From Epiperipatus broadwayi (taxonomy: Eukaryota; Onychophora; Udeonychophora; Euonychophora; Peripatidae): a DNA stretch of 64,000 nucleotides. Location: the NCBI GenBank assembly GCA_028023455.1, contig JAQFVV010000273.1, forward strand, positions 616,489 through 680,488. The letters are read 5' to 3'. Within the stretch, counting starts at the first letter, position 1. Each line of letters starts with the position of its first letter. Below the pieces are notes generated by a model. That model did no database searches. It had not been told where the DNA came from and worked only from the letters and a program-made list of their open reading frames with translations. Shown piece after piece: positions 1 through 11,942 of the stretch. The position numbers and the translations under genes are program-made.

Positions 1-420
1 TATTTTTATTCGTAATTGCGACTGAAATTTATGATTGCTAATTCTACAATCATTAACCCCTTTTTATTTACCTTTCCCTTTAAGATTTAATCATCACCTT
101 CGGTGATCTTATTTTACTATTCCTTAAACTTTACTAATTTTAAATTCTAAAAAAGTTAACATTGGAAGGTGGAAGATAAGGATCTTGGTTGCTTACCTTC
201 CTTCACTTTCTTTAATTACCATAATTGATTTTTTTAATTACTTGCATTCCTCAGCTACCATTTTGATTTTTTAATTAAAACTTAACTTAAAATAAATTTA
301 TTTTATTTTTCTAACTTTATTATCCAATTTCTATAACTTAGTTTACATAAAACTCACATTTAATATTATACTATATATTAAATGTACACATGTGTGATCG
401 CAGTATGTGTGATCATCACA
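1..420 (-). repeat. 3' LTR (partial)
   Basis: Matches 5313-5732 base for base in length. On the minus strand it begins TGTGATGATCACACA, the usual TG start of an LTR. It is preceded on that strand by a purine-rich run. The distal part of the LTR lies left of the window, so its full length is unknown. Confidence 0.85.
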
Positions 421-436
421 TTACACCGCTCCCTAA
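421..436 (-). other. Probable polypurine tract
   Basis: Read on the minus strand this is TTAGGGAGCGGTGTAA, directly abutting the TG start of the 3' LTR. A purine-rich run in this position is where plus-strand DNA synthesis is primed in LTR elements. It is interrupted by pyrimidines, so the exact primer end is uncertain. Confidence 0.5.
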
Positions 437-1735
437 TTTTTAAGAATTAAAATATAATGAACTTTCATGTGAAGGCCATTTTAATTTCTTAATATTTAAC
501 TTCTTTGGTGAGATAGACATGAAGAGACAACTAGGCAAAACCTATACGTATTCAATCCAATCGATCTGCACTAATCAAACCACTTTAATCCCTATGGAAG
601 ACTTTAACATACACCAACATTTATATAGGGTTCGAACTCTGTGACTGGCATGACATTTCTACTGCCTGTTCAACTTAATAAAATATGGAATTCTTCATTC
701 TTTATATTTTTTCTCAGCATGATTCTTAATAAAGTGGGAAAAATTTTTATCCCTCAAAGATAATGCGCCCAGGATTCTTACTGATGCTACATTATTAATA
801 AAACAACTTCTTAATTCTTTAAATTCTTGATTTACTCATTCATTTTGAGTTTGTATTAAACTGGGAGCTTCTGTCCCACACAGATAATGATCCCAGGATT
901 CTTACTGATGCTACATTATTAATAAAACAAATTCTTAATTCTTTAACTTCTGGATGTACTCATTTATATTGAGTTTGTAATAAATTGGGAACTTCTGTCC
1001 CGCACAGATAATGAGCCCAGGATTCTTACTCATGCTTCATTAATTTAAAAATTTTAATGCACATACTCACCTGCACATTTATCTCATATGCAGAGATGGC
1101 TTAACCAAGCTCAGATGTGATCCATACATAATCACTATACACACACCAATGCCTCAATCCAGAATCTCAACCATACATCCTTGACCCTTAACATTTAACT
1201 TTGCTACTATTATTTATTCCTTTTATTTTATTACATATTAATTATCCCTTTAATAACCTTGGATGTTTATTGTCCCATCCTATATATTTTTTAACATTTA
1301 TTTATTATTTCTAGCTGCATTTGCAGACTTACAGATTATACATTAAAATTTAAATTCTTTTGGCTATCATAATGGCATCTTATGAGAAGGGTTTTATTAT
1401 ACTAATGGTTGACATAGTTACTACATTTTAATCATCGTTTCTCTTTTCTCTTTTTTTTCATGCGCAGCTGTGTTTGACAGTCTTACACTAGGAGTTTGTC
1501 ATTATAAATTACAAATTAGTTTGTTTTACGTTACTTCCTTTTGTTTTTCATACTTTGCATTTAAAATTTTATCATTTAAAATCTCATTATTATTTCATGA
1601 CCTCTTCCCATTACATTTCTTTTATTTACATTAATTTTTTATTTTTTATTTTATAAGTCATTCTCCATTCTCGAAATCCAGTGCTGTTAATATTCAGTCA
1701 AGTTGACATATCCGTCGTGTTAGATTTCTTTTAAA
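437..1735 (-). other. 3' untranslated region of the gag-only LTR element
   Basis: About 1.3 kb between the gag stop codon and the polypurine tract. No open frame of note is present on either strand and no pol remnant was recognised. It carries a short tandem array (712-1055, listed separately). In an autonomous gypsy-like element this interval would hold pol. Confidence 0.6.
712..1055 (-). repeat. 123-bp tandem repeat, nearly three copies
   Basis: The phrase AGATAATGNNCCCAGGATTC starts at 759, 882 and 1005, a spacing of exactly 123 bp each time. Copies one and two share the following text up to ATTAATAAAACAA; copy three is cut short. The array lies between gag and the 3' LTR, so it would be in the 3' UTR of the element RNA. 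Confidence 0.85.
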
Positions 1736-3187
1736 TTAGTTTTTATCTGGAGGTTCTTTGTTACTCCTTTTGTTTGACATATATCCACTGGTGCTGGGCA
1801 ATGGACTTCTATCCCTATGTCTACTAAAATCTCTGTGTCCTTTCAGATAGTTCCCATCTGAATATCTCTCCCTCGGTCTGGACCCTTTATTTCTATCATA
1901 AAATCTATCCTTGCTTTCCCAGTAGCTTTGTTGATGGTTAGATTGCCCCTCATCTATCACCAGATCTTTAATTGACTTCTTGAATTCTTTATCATCAAAC
2001 TTATTGTTAAGCCTTGTGCTGTCGAATGCATTAAGCAGTTCGGCTACTTGTTCGACCATTTGTCTCTCAGTGCCAATAAGCATCTGCTCCACATTGTGCG
2101 GAAAATTATGTCTGACGATTCTAATAATTTGTTTCTCTGACAGAGGGTTGGCTGTCAGTGCACGTAGTTTTGCCACCTGTCGACGAAAGAATGGAGAGAA
2201 TGGCTCACCTGGTCTCCATTTATTTTGTGAGATCTCATGCCACAGATTTTCTTGGAGTTCTTTGCTCCAGTAGCTGGTGAGCAAAGCCGCCTTATATTCG
2301 ATAAACGTTGTTGGTTTTATGAACAACGAGTCCCACCATGCTTGTGAAGCACTCTGCAAATGGCTGCATGCAATGGCCACCATGGCTTCTTCGTCTAGTT
2401 TATTCAACATAAAATACCTTTCCAAACTATTAAGGTGCTCCATGGGACTCTCCCCTAGATGACCATAGAAAACGCATATTTTCAAAAATTGATTAACTGT
2501 AGCCAACTTGTTACTGATAAGAGTACAGTTACTTGTTGGCATGCATCCGTTAGTGCTTTTCTGCTTTTCATTATTAATTATTTCTTTCATCTTTAGATTT
2601 TCTAATTCACTCTCAGTTTCCTCTACTTTGGACCCTATTTTCTCTATTGCTACTGCTAGATGATTTACATCCAATCGTAGATCATCTATAACTTTCTCGT
2701 TCTCATCTTTAATTACTTCAATTTTCTCCCCCTGTTCTACTTTGAACTCATCTATTTCCTGATATACTACTTCTAGTTTATCTTCTACATTGGCTAATTT
2801 TTCACTTATTTTCTCTCTGATCTCTTGCGCTGCACTATCCCACTTTCCCATAATTCGTTGCTCGAATTTCTCGAGTAACTCAGCTTGGCAATCCAATTGT
2901 TTATTTGTGGCTGCCAATTGACATGTGGTGTGCCTATAATTATCATTTAACTCTTCAAATTTCTGATTGAAGCTTTTAGTTAATTGTTCACAGAACTCTT
3001 CCATTATATCTTTCAACATACTCATCATGTCATGGTATTCTGCACTATATATTTTTTTGTATTCGTTATTATCTTCCATTTTCCTATCATTACTAAAATC
3101 TTTGGTTTGTTCAGTTTGTTTTTCACTACTAATACTCTCCTCTTCGTCACTTTGAGCATCCATCTTTGTTTTTGCTCTCGTGTGCAT
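1736..3187 (-). CDS. gag: Retrotransposon Gag protein (483 aa), coiled coil plus gag core
   Basis: Capsid/nucleocapsid-like protein expected to assemble the particle that packages the element RNA in the cytoplasm. Residues 1-50 are acidic and charged. Residues about 55-205 form a long heptad-rich coiled coil. Residues about 231-388 match the retrotransposon gag core: aromatic FYG near 240, the ERYF block near 256-259, a paired Trp (AWW) at 283-285, and a downstream helix with RALTANPLSEKQ. The tail (420-483) is rich in Arg, Lys, Ser and Tyr and has no CCHC zinc knuckle, so RNA binding probably depends on basic residues. The first Met (position 3187) is used; a second Met at residue 9 is an alternative. 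No frameshift or internal stop is present, which suggests recent activity. No protease or reverse transcriptase follows. Confidence 0.85.
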   Translation of the reverse strand: MHTRAKTKMDAQSDEEESISSEKQTEQTKDFSNDRKMEDNNEYKKIYSAEYHDMMSMLKDIMEEFCEQLTKSFNQKFEELNDNYRHTTCQLAATNKQLDCQAELLEKFEQRIMGKWDSAAQEIREKISEKLANVEDKLEVVYQEIDEFKVEQGEKIEVIKDENEKVIDDLRLDVNHLAVAIEKIGSKVEETESELENLKMKEIINNEKQKSTNGCMPTSNCTLISNKLATVNQFLKICVFYGHLGESPMEHLNSLERYFMLNKLDEEAMVAIACSHLQSASQAWWDSLFIKPTTFIEYKAALLTSYWSKELQENLWHEISQNKWRPGEPFSPFFRRQVAKLRALTANPLSEKQIIRIVRHNFPHNVEQMLIGTERQMVEQVAELLNAFDSTRLNNKFDDKEFKKSIKDLVIDEGQSNHQQSYWESKDRFYDRNKGSRPRERYSDGNYLKGHRDFSRHRDRSPLPSTSGYMSNKRSNKEPPDKN

Positions 3188-3930
3188 GAATCTACTTTTA
3201 AGTTTATGAATTAATCTTTAATTATATTTCTACTATACTGATTCTCTTTTGTTCTTGACCCTTTTATTTCTATTTGTTAATTTAAATTTTTTTCTTTTAT
3301 GATTGGTGTTTGGTACGCCAGTTAATCCCAACCACACCTGCTCAGATTTATCGCCTACCTGCCTTAGATTCGTTTCTTATCCCTGCTACGTCTATTTTCC
3401 TGACTATTATCCTCGACTCTACTATGTATATATTTATCGATAAATTTATTTTACTACAACGCCTTACAATAACTCCTGTATATAATTTATTTTAATTTTC
3501 CTGACATACTTTATTTTACTATATTTATGACATCGATAAAATTTTTTTTCAAAATCTATTCCCAATTTATATTAGATTTCAACATATTTTTTTTTTTTTA
3601 TCGCAATTACGTAAAGACAACCTATATATTCGGTCATTCTAAGTATACAGATATTTAAATACTTTTTTTTCTTGTCGTTTCCTTCTATAACAGTAAATAT
3701 GAAAAAAAAACTTTAAATAGATTTTCACAAAGCTAATTTTCCCACTTCCCTTCTCTTTTCTTCTACACATGTGACTTTGAAACATATATAATGAACTATA
3801 AATCAAAAAAAAACTCTCCTTCTCGTCCTCGTTTTCTCACCAAGTTAATTTTTTTGGAATTAATTTGTATATGAATAATTTTTTTTAACAAAATTCTACC
3901 TGACATGTGACTAATAATTGTACAGCAAAT

Positions 3931-3950
3931 GGATCCTGGACTGGCTGCCA
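3931..3950 (-). other. Candidate tRNA primer-binding site
   Basis: The minus strand reads TGGCAGCCAGTCCAGGATCC. A TGG start followed by GC-rich sequence is typical of a primer-binding site complementary to a tRNA 3' end, and it stands out in AT-rich surroundings. If correct, the 5' LTR would span about 3952-5732 (roughly 1.8 kb). The adjoining bases do not show the usual CA end of an LTR, so this is tentative. Confidence 0.3.
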
Positions 3951-4040
3951 AAATATAACAGAATTACCTTTTCGACCGTTTATGAACGTTTAATTTTACA
4001 CTTTACGATCGAGACGACTGTCACGTCAAGCAAAGAAGCA

Positions 4041-4185
4041 AATATAGACTCATTAAATAAGTCTATATTCCTGATCGAATACTGAGATTACCAATGGAAT
4101 ATTTCAGTATTATCTTTCCCAATCAGAAGCTTCTTCGGCTGCTGGATATTCATTCATAAGAATGATTTATTTAAAATAATCCAGC
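4041..4185. other. Three consecutive hairpins in the LTR/leader region
   Basis: Hairpin 1 pairs 4041-4050 with 4060-4069 (10 perfect pairs). Hairpin 2 pairs 4078-4085 with 4104-4111 (8 pairs). Hairpin 3 pairs GCTGGAT at 4141-4147 with ATCCAGC at 4179-4185 and encloses an inner TCATTC/GAATGA stem. Such clusters in a retroelement leader often serve packaging or dimerisation; the function here is inferred only from position. Confidence 0.55.
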
Positions 4186-5312
4186 GCTTGAAATATATAT
4201 AATTTTTTTGCGAAATTTAATATTACTGTACTATATCGACATGTGTACTTTTACTAGAATAAATGTCTAATTAGTATTTTATAACCCTACGGGTATATCA
4301 TTATAATTAGTAAGGTGAAGAAGGGAAGATGAGAAATAAAGAGATATTTATAAATAAATATTTTTTAATATAATACATTCATAAAAAATAAAAATATAAT
4401 ATTTCAAAATAAAAAAAAAAATTATTAAAAAAAAAAAAAAAATATAAAAAAAAATTAACTTTTTCAAAAAAAAAAAAATTTTTTTGTTAAAAATATTTTT
4501 TTGTATATATTTTTTATAATATATTTTTTTTTTTTTTTTTTTTATTATAAAAAAAAAAACAAATTATTTTCTTCATTTAAAATTAATATTTTAATTTTTT
4601 TTTTTATTAATAATGTGATTTTTTAAAAAGGGGTGCACACGTGTTATATTAAAGTTAATTACTTAGGTTTTCTGGATGTTGACGAGGGAATTATTACGCA
4701 TCATGTGGATTACTCCACTTCTTTTGTGGAGATGGAAATTCTTGGGATCTGGCTGAATTCTTTCTTGCAGCTTACTTAAGTTGTATTCTTGTGGCTTCGA
4801 TGACAGGGAAGGTGAACCATCAGGCAGGCGTTATCTCTACTATTACTTCATGGGGAAGATGACTTTACACCCAAAATGAGTGTGGATCGACTGGCGTCCG
4901 TTTGAGGCCCCTTAGCCCTGCATTCTCGATGTTTCAACTTCTTGGTACATTTTTGTTCACAGCTCTCGAACTACTCTGTCTGTCAGCTCAGCAGACTCAA
5001 GAAGAACTAAAACATGGCTACTTCTTTTACAATTTTCTTACTTAATTGTCCCAGAATCCTTTTCTTATCTTCTTGATTGTTTTAGACTGTCATTAATTAC
5101 ATTTCACACATTTATTTTACTTTCATTAAATACATAAAATTTTCTTCTTGTTTTTTCTTTATTTTTTTTTCTTTATTTACTTCCATTTCTTTTTTAATAA
5201 ATGATTCTCTTATTTACACACTTTTTATTTTACACACCTATACATATATTTCATGCATTCACATGTGTATTTTGAAGAGATGATCTTTATCTTGTTTTTT
5301 TATAAATCTATT

Positions 5313-5732
5313 TATTTTTATTTGTAATTGCGACTGAAATTTATGATTGCTAATTCTACAATCATTAACCCCTTTTTATTTCCCTTTCCCTTTGAGATTT
5401 AATCATCACCTTTGGTGATCTTATTTTACTATTCCTTAAACTTAACTAATTTTAAATTCTAAAAAAGTTAACACTGAAAGGTGGAAGATAAGGATCTTGG
5501 TTGCTTACCTTCCTTCACTTTCTTTAATTACCATAATTGATTTTTTTAATTACTTGCATTCCTCAGCTATCATTTTGATTTTTTAATTAAAACTTAACTT
5601 AAAATACATTTATTTTATTTTTCTAACTTTATTATCCAATTTCTATAACTTAGTTTACATAAAACTCACATTTGATATTATACTATATATTAAATGTACA
5701 CATGTGTGATCGCAGGATGTGTGATCATCACA
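5313..5732 (-). repeat. 5' LTR (verified portion)
   Basis: Direct repeat of 1-420. It ends on the plus strand in GATCATCACA followed at once by an (AT)n run that would be the insertion site. The target duplication cannot be read because the other side of the element is outside the window. Confidence 0.85.
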
Positions 5733-8049
5733 ATATATATATATATATATATAATATTGTTGCACTCACTTTATAACAAAACAAAATACTGGAATTATCT
5801 TTATGTTTTTAAATATATTACAGTATAAATAAATAACACACATAGCTAACTACCTTGCAACATAATTACTTTTCCATTATTATATATAAATTATTTATCA
5901 TACATGGTATTATATTTGCCTATAGTCAGAAAAGAATATCAATGTTTATATTATAAAAATAGAATGCATGATTTAATGATTTTTTATTAAAGATATTAAA
6001 GATATATAGTCATTTACTAAGGTGAATTGAATAGTAATTTTTAAAATGTATATAAACAAAGTGAAAAAGGCTGGTCTATGGATTTGTAACTCTCAGGTTT
6101 TGTATAAAATTATGTGTTATCATACTTTAATGAAAATATTCGACACATTTACTTCCAATTAGATATTACATTTTTTGTATAGATTGATCATATACTTAAA
6201 ACTACTTTACCGCATATTCTTGAACATATGAATAAATATATCTGGAAAATACAAGTACCTCTCAATATGGAAGTTTCATGTTGAACCAGAAATTATTAGT
6301 TGACCAAGATCTTAATATCTTGCACATGTTTTCATCATTTATTTAGCATTAATTATTACTAAGTTATTACAATTTGATATATATATATATATGTTATATT
6401 GTACTGCAGCCACAGACAAATGAATGTATATAGATAATAAATAATATTTATATAGTGTAAATTGACTGCAAAAATAACATTCATTCTTAAATAGTCTCTA
6501 GAATAACGATTGACTAATAATTATATTAATTGTATGGAGTTATTAAAATATTGTTTAGATAATAAATATTCCATTATATATTTATTATTTTTATTGCAAT
6601 TTTTAGAAGTCTCCAATATTTTTAATATTTACATATGTTTATACAGTATAGTAAAAAACACATAATTATTAAATGAGGTTTAACGATTTTATATATTATA
6701 ATCGTAATCTTATCTAAAGTAAAAGGGCTAATGTTATGAGTGTAGAAAATTTGACAATTGAAATTATAGTTGTAATAATAATGTAGGTCGATTATGTGTT
6801 TATTGTTGAATCAACATTTTTTCATTAAACATGTTGTAGTTAAATCGACTTCTATTTCTGAAGATAATTTGTATATATAGTAATAAAAAATTTGTTTAAG
6901 TTTATATAGACAAAACAAAGCGTCAATTATAATATGTTTATAAATCCTTCGTCAATCAGAGAACTTATACAGAATTTGTTGAAAGTGATTCATAATAATT
7001 ATATATACATAAAGGTGTATGGTATATAAATAGAATTGTATTAAATTATTGTCCATATAAAAGAATATTAGTTTACAGAAAAAACAATGCTAATATCCAC
7101 CACATAATACTATCTAATATAATATTTTTTTCATCGTAGGTTATTTCGTATTATTAATACAGTATTATTCTTTATATTTATCAAATCAAAAAAAAAAAAA
7201 AAAGTTAAAACGAACTATGAACTGAAACCTTTGCAATGTAAAAAAAAAAAAATGTTATTTTACTGTTTTTACTTAAAAAAAACTTTGAGAAAAAAAAAAA
7301 AGGTTTTGTCTATTTTTACTTTTTTTTTTTAAAGAAAAATTACTATGTCAAAATTATTTTTTCTAAAGGCTGTCTATATAAATTAGCAATTTAAGATTAC
7401 TAGAACTATCTTAACCTATTCAATTTCATTAGATAAATAAATTTTGAAAATACACCTCTTTAAAGCGGAATATTTTTATACACTAATTGAATTATGATAG
7501 ATATATTCAAAATGCTATACAACCACATAAAAAATAAAAGATATGTTAATTTTCACAATCAATAATGCATGAGAAAAATAGACTCTACTATATCTATAAA
7601 TCTATTAAAATATAATCTACATAATATACAGTGTCTATGTCATAATTAAGAAAATAAAAGATTATATAAAGGATATGATAAATTATTCTTTTTTTTTTGT
7701 TTAAATGTATTGTCTACCATTTTCTTTAATTAAACTTCCAATAATGTACAAATTAAAGTTTTCTTTGCATTCTGCTTTTATTTATTTAATTGATAACTCA
7801 AGCAGCAGTAGCTGGAAATGTATATTACTAAGAAGAGGAACCATTCTGAGAAAGTTATTCCTTTTACCTTGTTTCAATACTAAAAATAACACTGTTAAAA
7901 ATACTGATTTATAATAGTCACAGACAATAAATGAACATATTTAAAATATTAATAAGTTCCACACTAACAGAAAAAAAAAAGTCAAACATATTGCTACTCC
8001 TTACTGGAAAATATTTTCAAGCTATTTTACAAATCTCTATCTTAATTAT
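5733..8049. other. AT-rich non-coding DNA
   Basis: Short (TA)n and homopolymer runs only. The open frames here are short, low in complexity and match no family I recognise. Nothing else seen. Confidence 0.6.
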
Positions 8050-9030
<981 letters not shown>

Positions 9031-9070
9031 AAGCCTCTAATTAAACTTACTTTTAGAAAAAAAAATTAAA

Positions 9071-9084
9071 AGTAATAATAATAA

Positions 9085-9173
<89 letters not shown>

Positions 9174-9176
9174 ATA
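9071..9176. repeat. (AAT)n/(AGT)n microsatellite
   Basis: Trinucleotide array inside pLTR copy B. It lies at the same internal site, and on the opposite strand, as the array in copy A. Confidence 0.95.
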
Positions 9177-9270
9177 AACTAATTAGTTTTGCTCATTAAA
9201 ATTGAAGGACTCTGCAGGATTTGAACCAACTCTCATATATAAATATATCAAATTTCTACTATATGTTGAC

Positions 9271-9360
9271 TTTGACAGAATAGCTTAGTTGGATATTGTA
9301 TTTGCTTTGCTTGTCTTAAAATCGATATTCAAGAATCTAAAGATGTGAGTTCAACTCTTA
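9271..9360 (+). other. tRNA-like block in pLTR copy B
   Basis: Box A TAGCTTAGTTGG at 9281-9292 fits the consensus TRGCNNAGYNGG. A box-B-like GTGAGTTCAACTC lies near 9345-9357. The same block is on the minus strand at 35760-35845 and 38471-38550. The distance between the boxes is longer than in most tRNAs but usable by RNA polymerase III. No clean cloverleaf was found, so it is tRNA-derived rather than a tRNA gene. Confidence 0.6.
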
Positions 9361-9640
9361 AGCAAATATTGCCACTGGGTATTTGGACCAGCAACACCTA
9401 AAGAAGATTGGAGAATAATATTGAAAAGAGTGGAGAAAAAAACTATTTGAAACATTGTGTAATTACTAACCTGTATTGTCTATTTGAGTGTTGTTACTAA
9501 CAAGTTGTTTGTATTTGGAAAGTTTAAATAAAGTTTAAAATTTTCAATATATTCAACATTCATACATTGATGATGGAAATAGTCCAACATATCACATCTA
9601 ATAATATACCATCATCACAAACTTTCAGACAAATACTCGA

Positions 9641-10354
9641 TCTTAAGTGATAGGAATCCCTATTTAACACCCTTTTTCACTTTAATTGTCATAGATTTCA
9701 CGATCCTTAATACCACTTGTATACATACTTTATCGTTTCAATAAATATCCAGGGTCAAAAAATGATTTTATATAATTCTTCAAACCTTTTACTTTAAAGA
9801 CAAATGTTTTAAATAAATCGATAAGATATGGCTAGCAATTATCCGTTTTTTTTTATATAATTCATTGCAATTCTAAGATAACTAAAATACATCATTGTAC
9901 GTAATATTCCGCTAAAATAATATTTCTGTTTTAATTTGGAAGCAATATTATTGCAGTCTTCTTTTGTTTTTTTATTTTTGCAAATTTAATTTATTCAAAA
10001 TTTCATGTATCCAAACACACGGATTTTTATATGATCCAAATCGTAGTGAATTTAATTTTAAACACAATGTATTTTTAATTTTATTTTATTTTTCAAAATA
10101 TGTGATACAAAATAAACAAACAAAAAACAAAACATCTCTATTTTTCTATTAAAAAACGGTTTAAAAAAACAAAACTACTTTCTAAAAATAACTATGAATA
10201 CTATAAAATATTTATTAATTTTGCAACCATCTGTTAAAACATAAGACTTATTATAAAAGTTTTACGAAAATATTTTTAAATTTGGAATTATGTTAGTAAA
10301 CGACTTTTATTTCATAATATATATATATATGTACTCTGATTGAAATACTAAAAC
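9641..10354. other. AT-rich non-coding DNA
   Basis: No recognisable gene or repeat beyond short A/T runs and an (AT)n at about 10317-10330. Confidence 0.5.
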
Positions 10355-10670
10355 TGACAAATTAATTACATCTAATAAAATTATCAAATTTAACCATCCA
10401 ATTAATATTTTATTTACTTAATTCATTACCAACTATGGTAATTTGTTAAAGTAACCAGCCAATCAATTATAAAAATACAACTCTAAACAAACAACAGTAT
10501 AATTGAATAGCCTTTAAGTGATCTATGAATACTATTGAACATATTACCAAACCATTGATCAATTAGATTTTATTGGCTGGTTATTTTAGTGTGATTGATA
10601 ATTATATTTACTAAAACTTATGACTGATCAATTAAATTTGATTATATGTAATTAATTACATTCTTTCCAG
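10355..10670. repeat. Degenerate foldback repeat
   Basis: Inverted repeat with a spacer. AATTAATTACAT near 10361 mirrors ATGTAATTAATTAC near 10649. The ACCAGCCAATCAATTA block near 10456 mirrors ATTGGCTGGTTA near 10573. The arms are imperfect, with several indels. The size and structure suit an old MITE or foldback element; the family is unknown. Confidence 0.5.
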
Positions 10671-11468
10671 TAGAGCATTTTTCACAATATATATATATAT
10701 ATAAGACATACTCACTAAAACAGCAGGAAATTGTTAATTTAATTAAGATACATATTACATTTAATGTTTTCAAGGATTTATTATGATGCAAACAAGGCAA
10801 ACAATGTGACTGTTTCCATGAAAAATATCTGGAGATATCTTTAGATTTAAAGGTACAAGGAAACCTTATGAATAAACAACTTTTTACTAGAACTCTATTT
10901 TTTTTTTTTTAGTTTTGAGTTTAATTACAAGTATAAAGTTTTTTTTTCTTCTAGCCTAAATTGTTAAAAGAATTTAAGTACACACATCTAATTTTATAAG
11001 TATAATAATTCCAAATGCCATCATCTTTGGTATTTTGTAAATAATTATTAAGCTCTATCAGAATTGTATTTATTAAATTTAATATTTGCACAGATTTATT
11101 ACATAAAAAAACAAAACAATAATGAAGTCTTTCCATAACCATAATACAGATATCACTACTGTGATATTAATGTAAATTTGCTGCCTAGATACACATCTTT
11201 TCAATATTTGTGCTAAAAGTAAAGAAAGCTGTAGTTAAACTCAAAACCAAAGATCTTTGCAGAAATTGTTAGTCAGTGATAATTGATAATAATATCCCAA
11301 ACTTAGTAGCAACTAATAATCATCAACTTATTCTCAAGACAATCTCTACAAAGAATTTTGATTTTGATAAGCTTGGGTCCTATTATGTGATTTGTATCTG
11401 TGAAGTAATTAGTAAAAGTAAATTTATTGTTTAAATAATATGTATATTTAAATATTTTGAGACTCTAT
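10671..11468. other. AT-rich non-coding DNA
   Basis: Only poly-T runs and a short (TA)n. No supported gene. Confidence 0.5.
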
Positions 11469-11676
<208 letters not shown>

Positions 11677-11942
11677 TATTTTTATTGATTTATTTATTTA
11701 TTTATTCATTATGAAACAAACTATAAATGTATAATACAGTGAGATAAATTCCATACAAGAAAAATCATGTGTGAGGAATTTAAATGTAACAACTAAAAAC
11801 ACTAATAAAATACAAAAAAAAAGCATAAATATAACATAAAATATTAAAATACACAGATATTACAATTGGCAATTCAATCACAGTAGTAAATAATTACAAC
11901 ATAACATACAATATAAACAATACATAAATAAACAAAATAAAA

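Larger units (their letters stand above)
3188..5312 (-). other. Leader and undetermined part of 5' LTR
   Basis: Non-coding interval between the gag start and the verified LTR segment. A possible primer-binding site lies at 3931-3950 and three hairpins at 4041-4185. Positions 4360-4620 are long A and T runs that may be low-quality or simple sequence. The LTR/leader border cannot be fixed because the other LTR runs off the window. Confidence 0.6.
1..5732 (-). mobile_element. LTR retrotransposon with gag but no pol (left end cut by window)
   Basis: Positions 1-420 and 5313-5732 are direct repeats of exactly 420 bp with about 11 mismatches by eye and no indel. Both stop at the same motif (minus strand TGTGATGATCACACA), so they are the shared parts of two LTRs. 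The only long ORF between them is gag on the minus strand, so the 5' LTR is on the right and the 3' LTR on the left. The roughly 1.3 kb between the gag stop and the 3' LTR has no open frame and no protease, reverse transcriptase or integrase motif. The element therefore looks like a gag-only, non-autonomous LTR element that depends on enzymes from a relative. The left LTR continues outside the window. Confidence 0.82.
9031..9640 (+). repeat. PLE terminal repeat, inverted copy B, with start of PLE coding region
   Basis: Reverse complement of the pLTR family. It runs from the block ATGTATGGAAGCC to the ATGGAAATAGTCCAACATAT block near 9590. Unlike copy A it continues about 35 bp (9605-9640) into sequence matching the first codons of the PLE at 38190-38232 and then stops, so it is a pLTR joined to a heavily truncated body. 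Together with copy A it forms a large head-to-head inverted repeat. Confidence 0.75.

Noticed and set aside
1980-3214. Several plus-strand frames of 60-97 codons
   Set aside because: They lie antisense to the intact gag ORF and have no family features.
4360-4620. Long A and T runs as a regulatory region
   Set aside because: Low-complexity sequence without motif; possible assembly or sequencing noise.
9271-9360. A true tRNA gene
   Set aside because: A and B boxes are present, but no anticodon stem or full cloverleaf could be drawn, and the block recurs only within PLE repeats.
9574-9592. TTGATGATGGAAATAG in pLTR B as a hammerhead core
   Set aside because: It has GAUGA and GAAA but no room for stem II; the better candidate lies upstream at 9398-9460.
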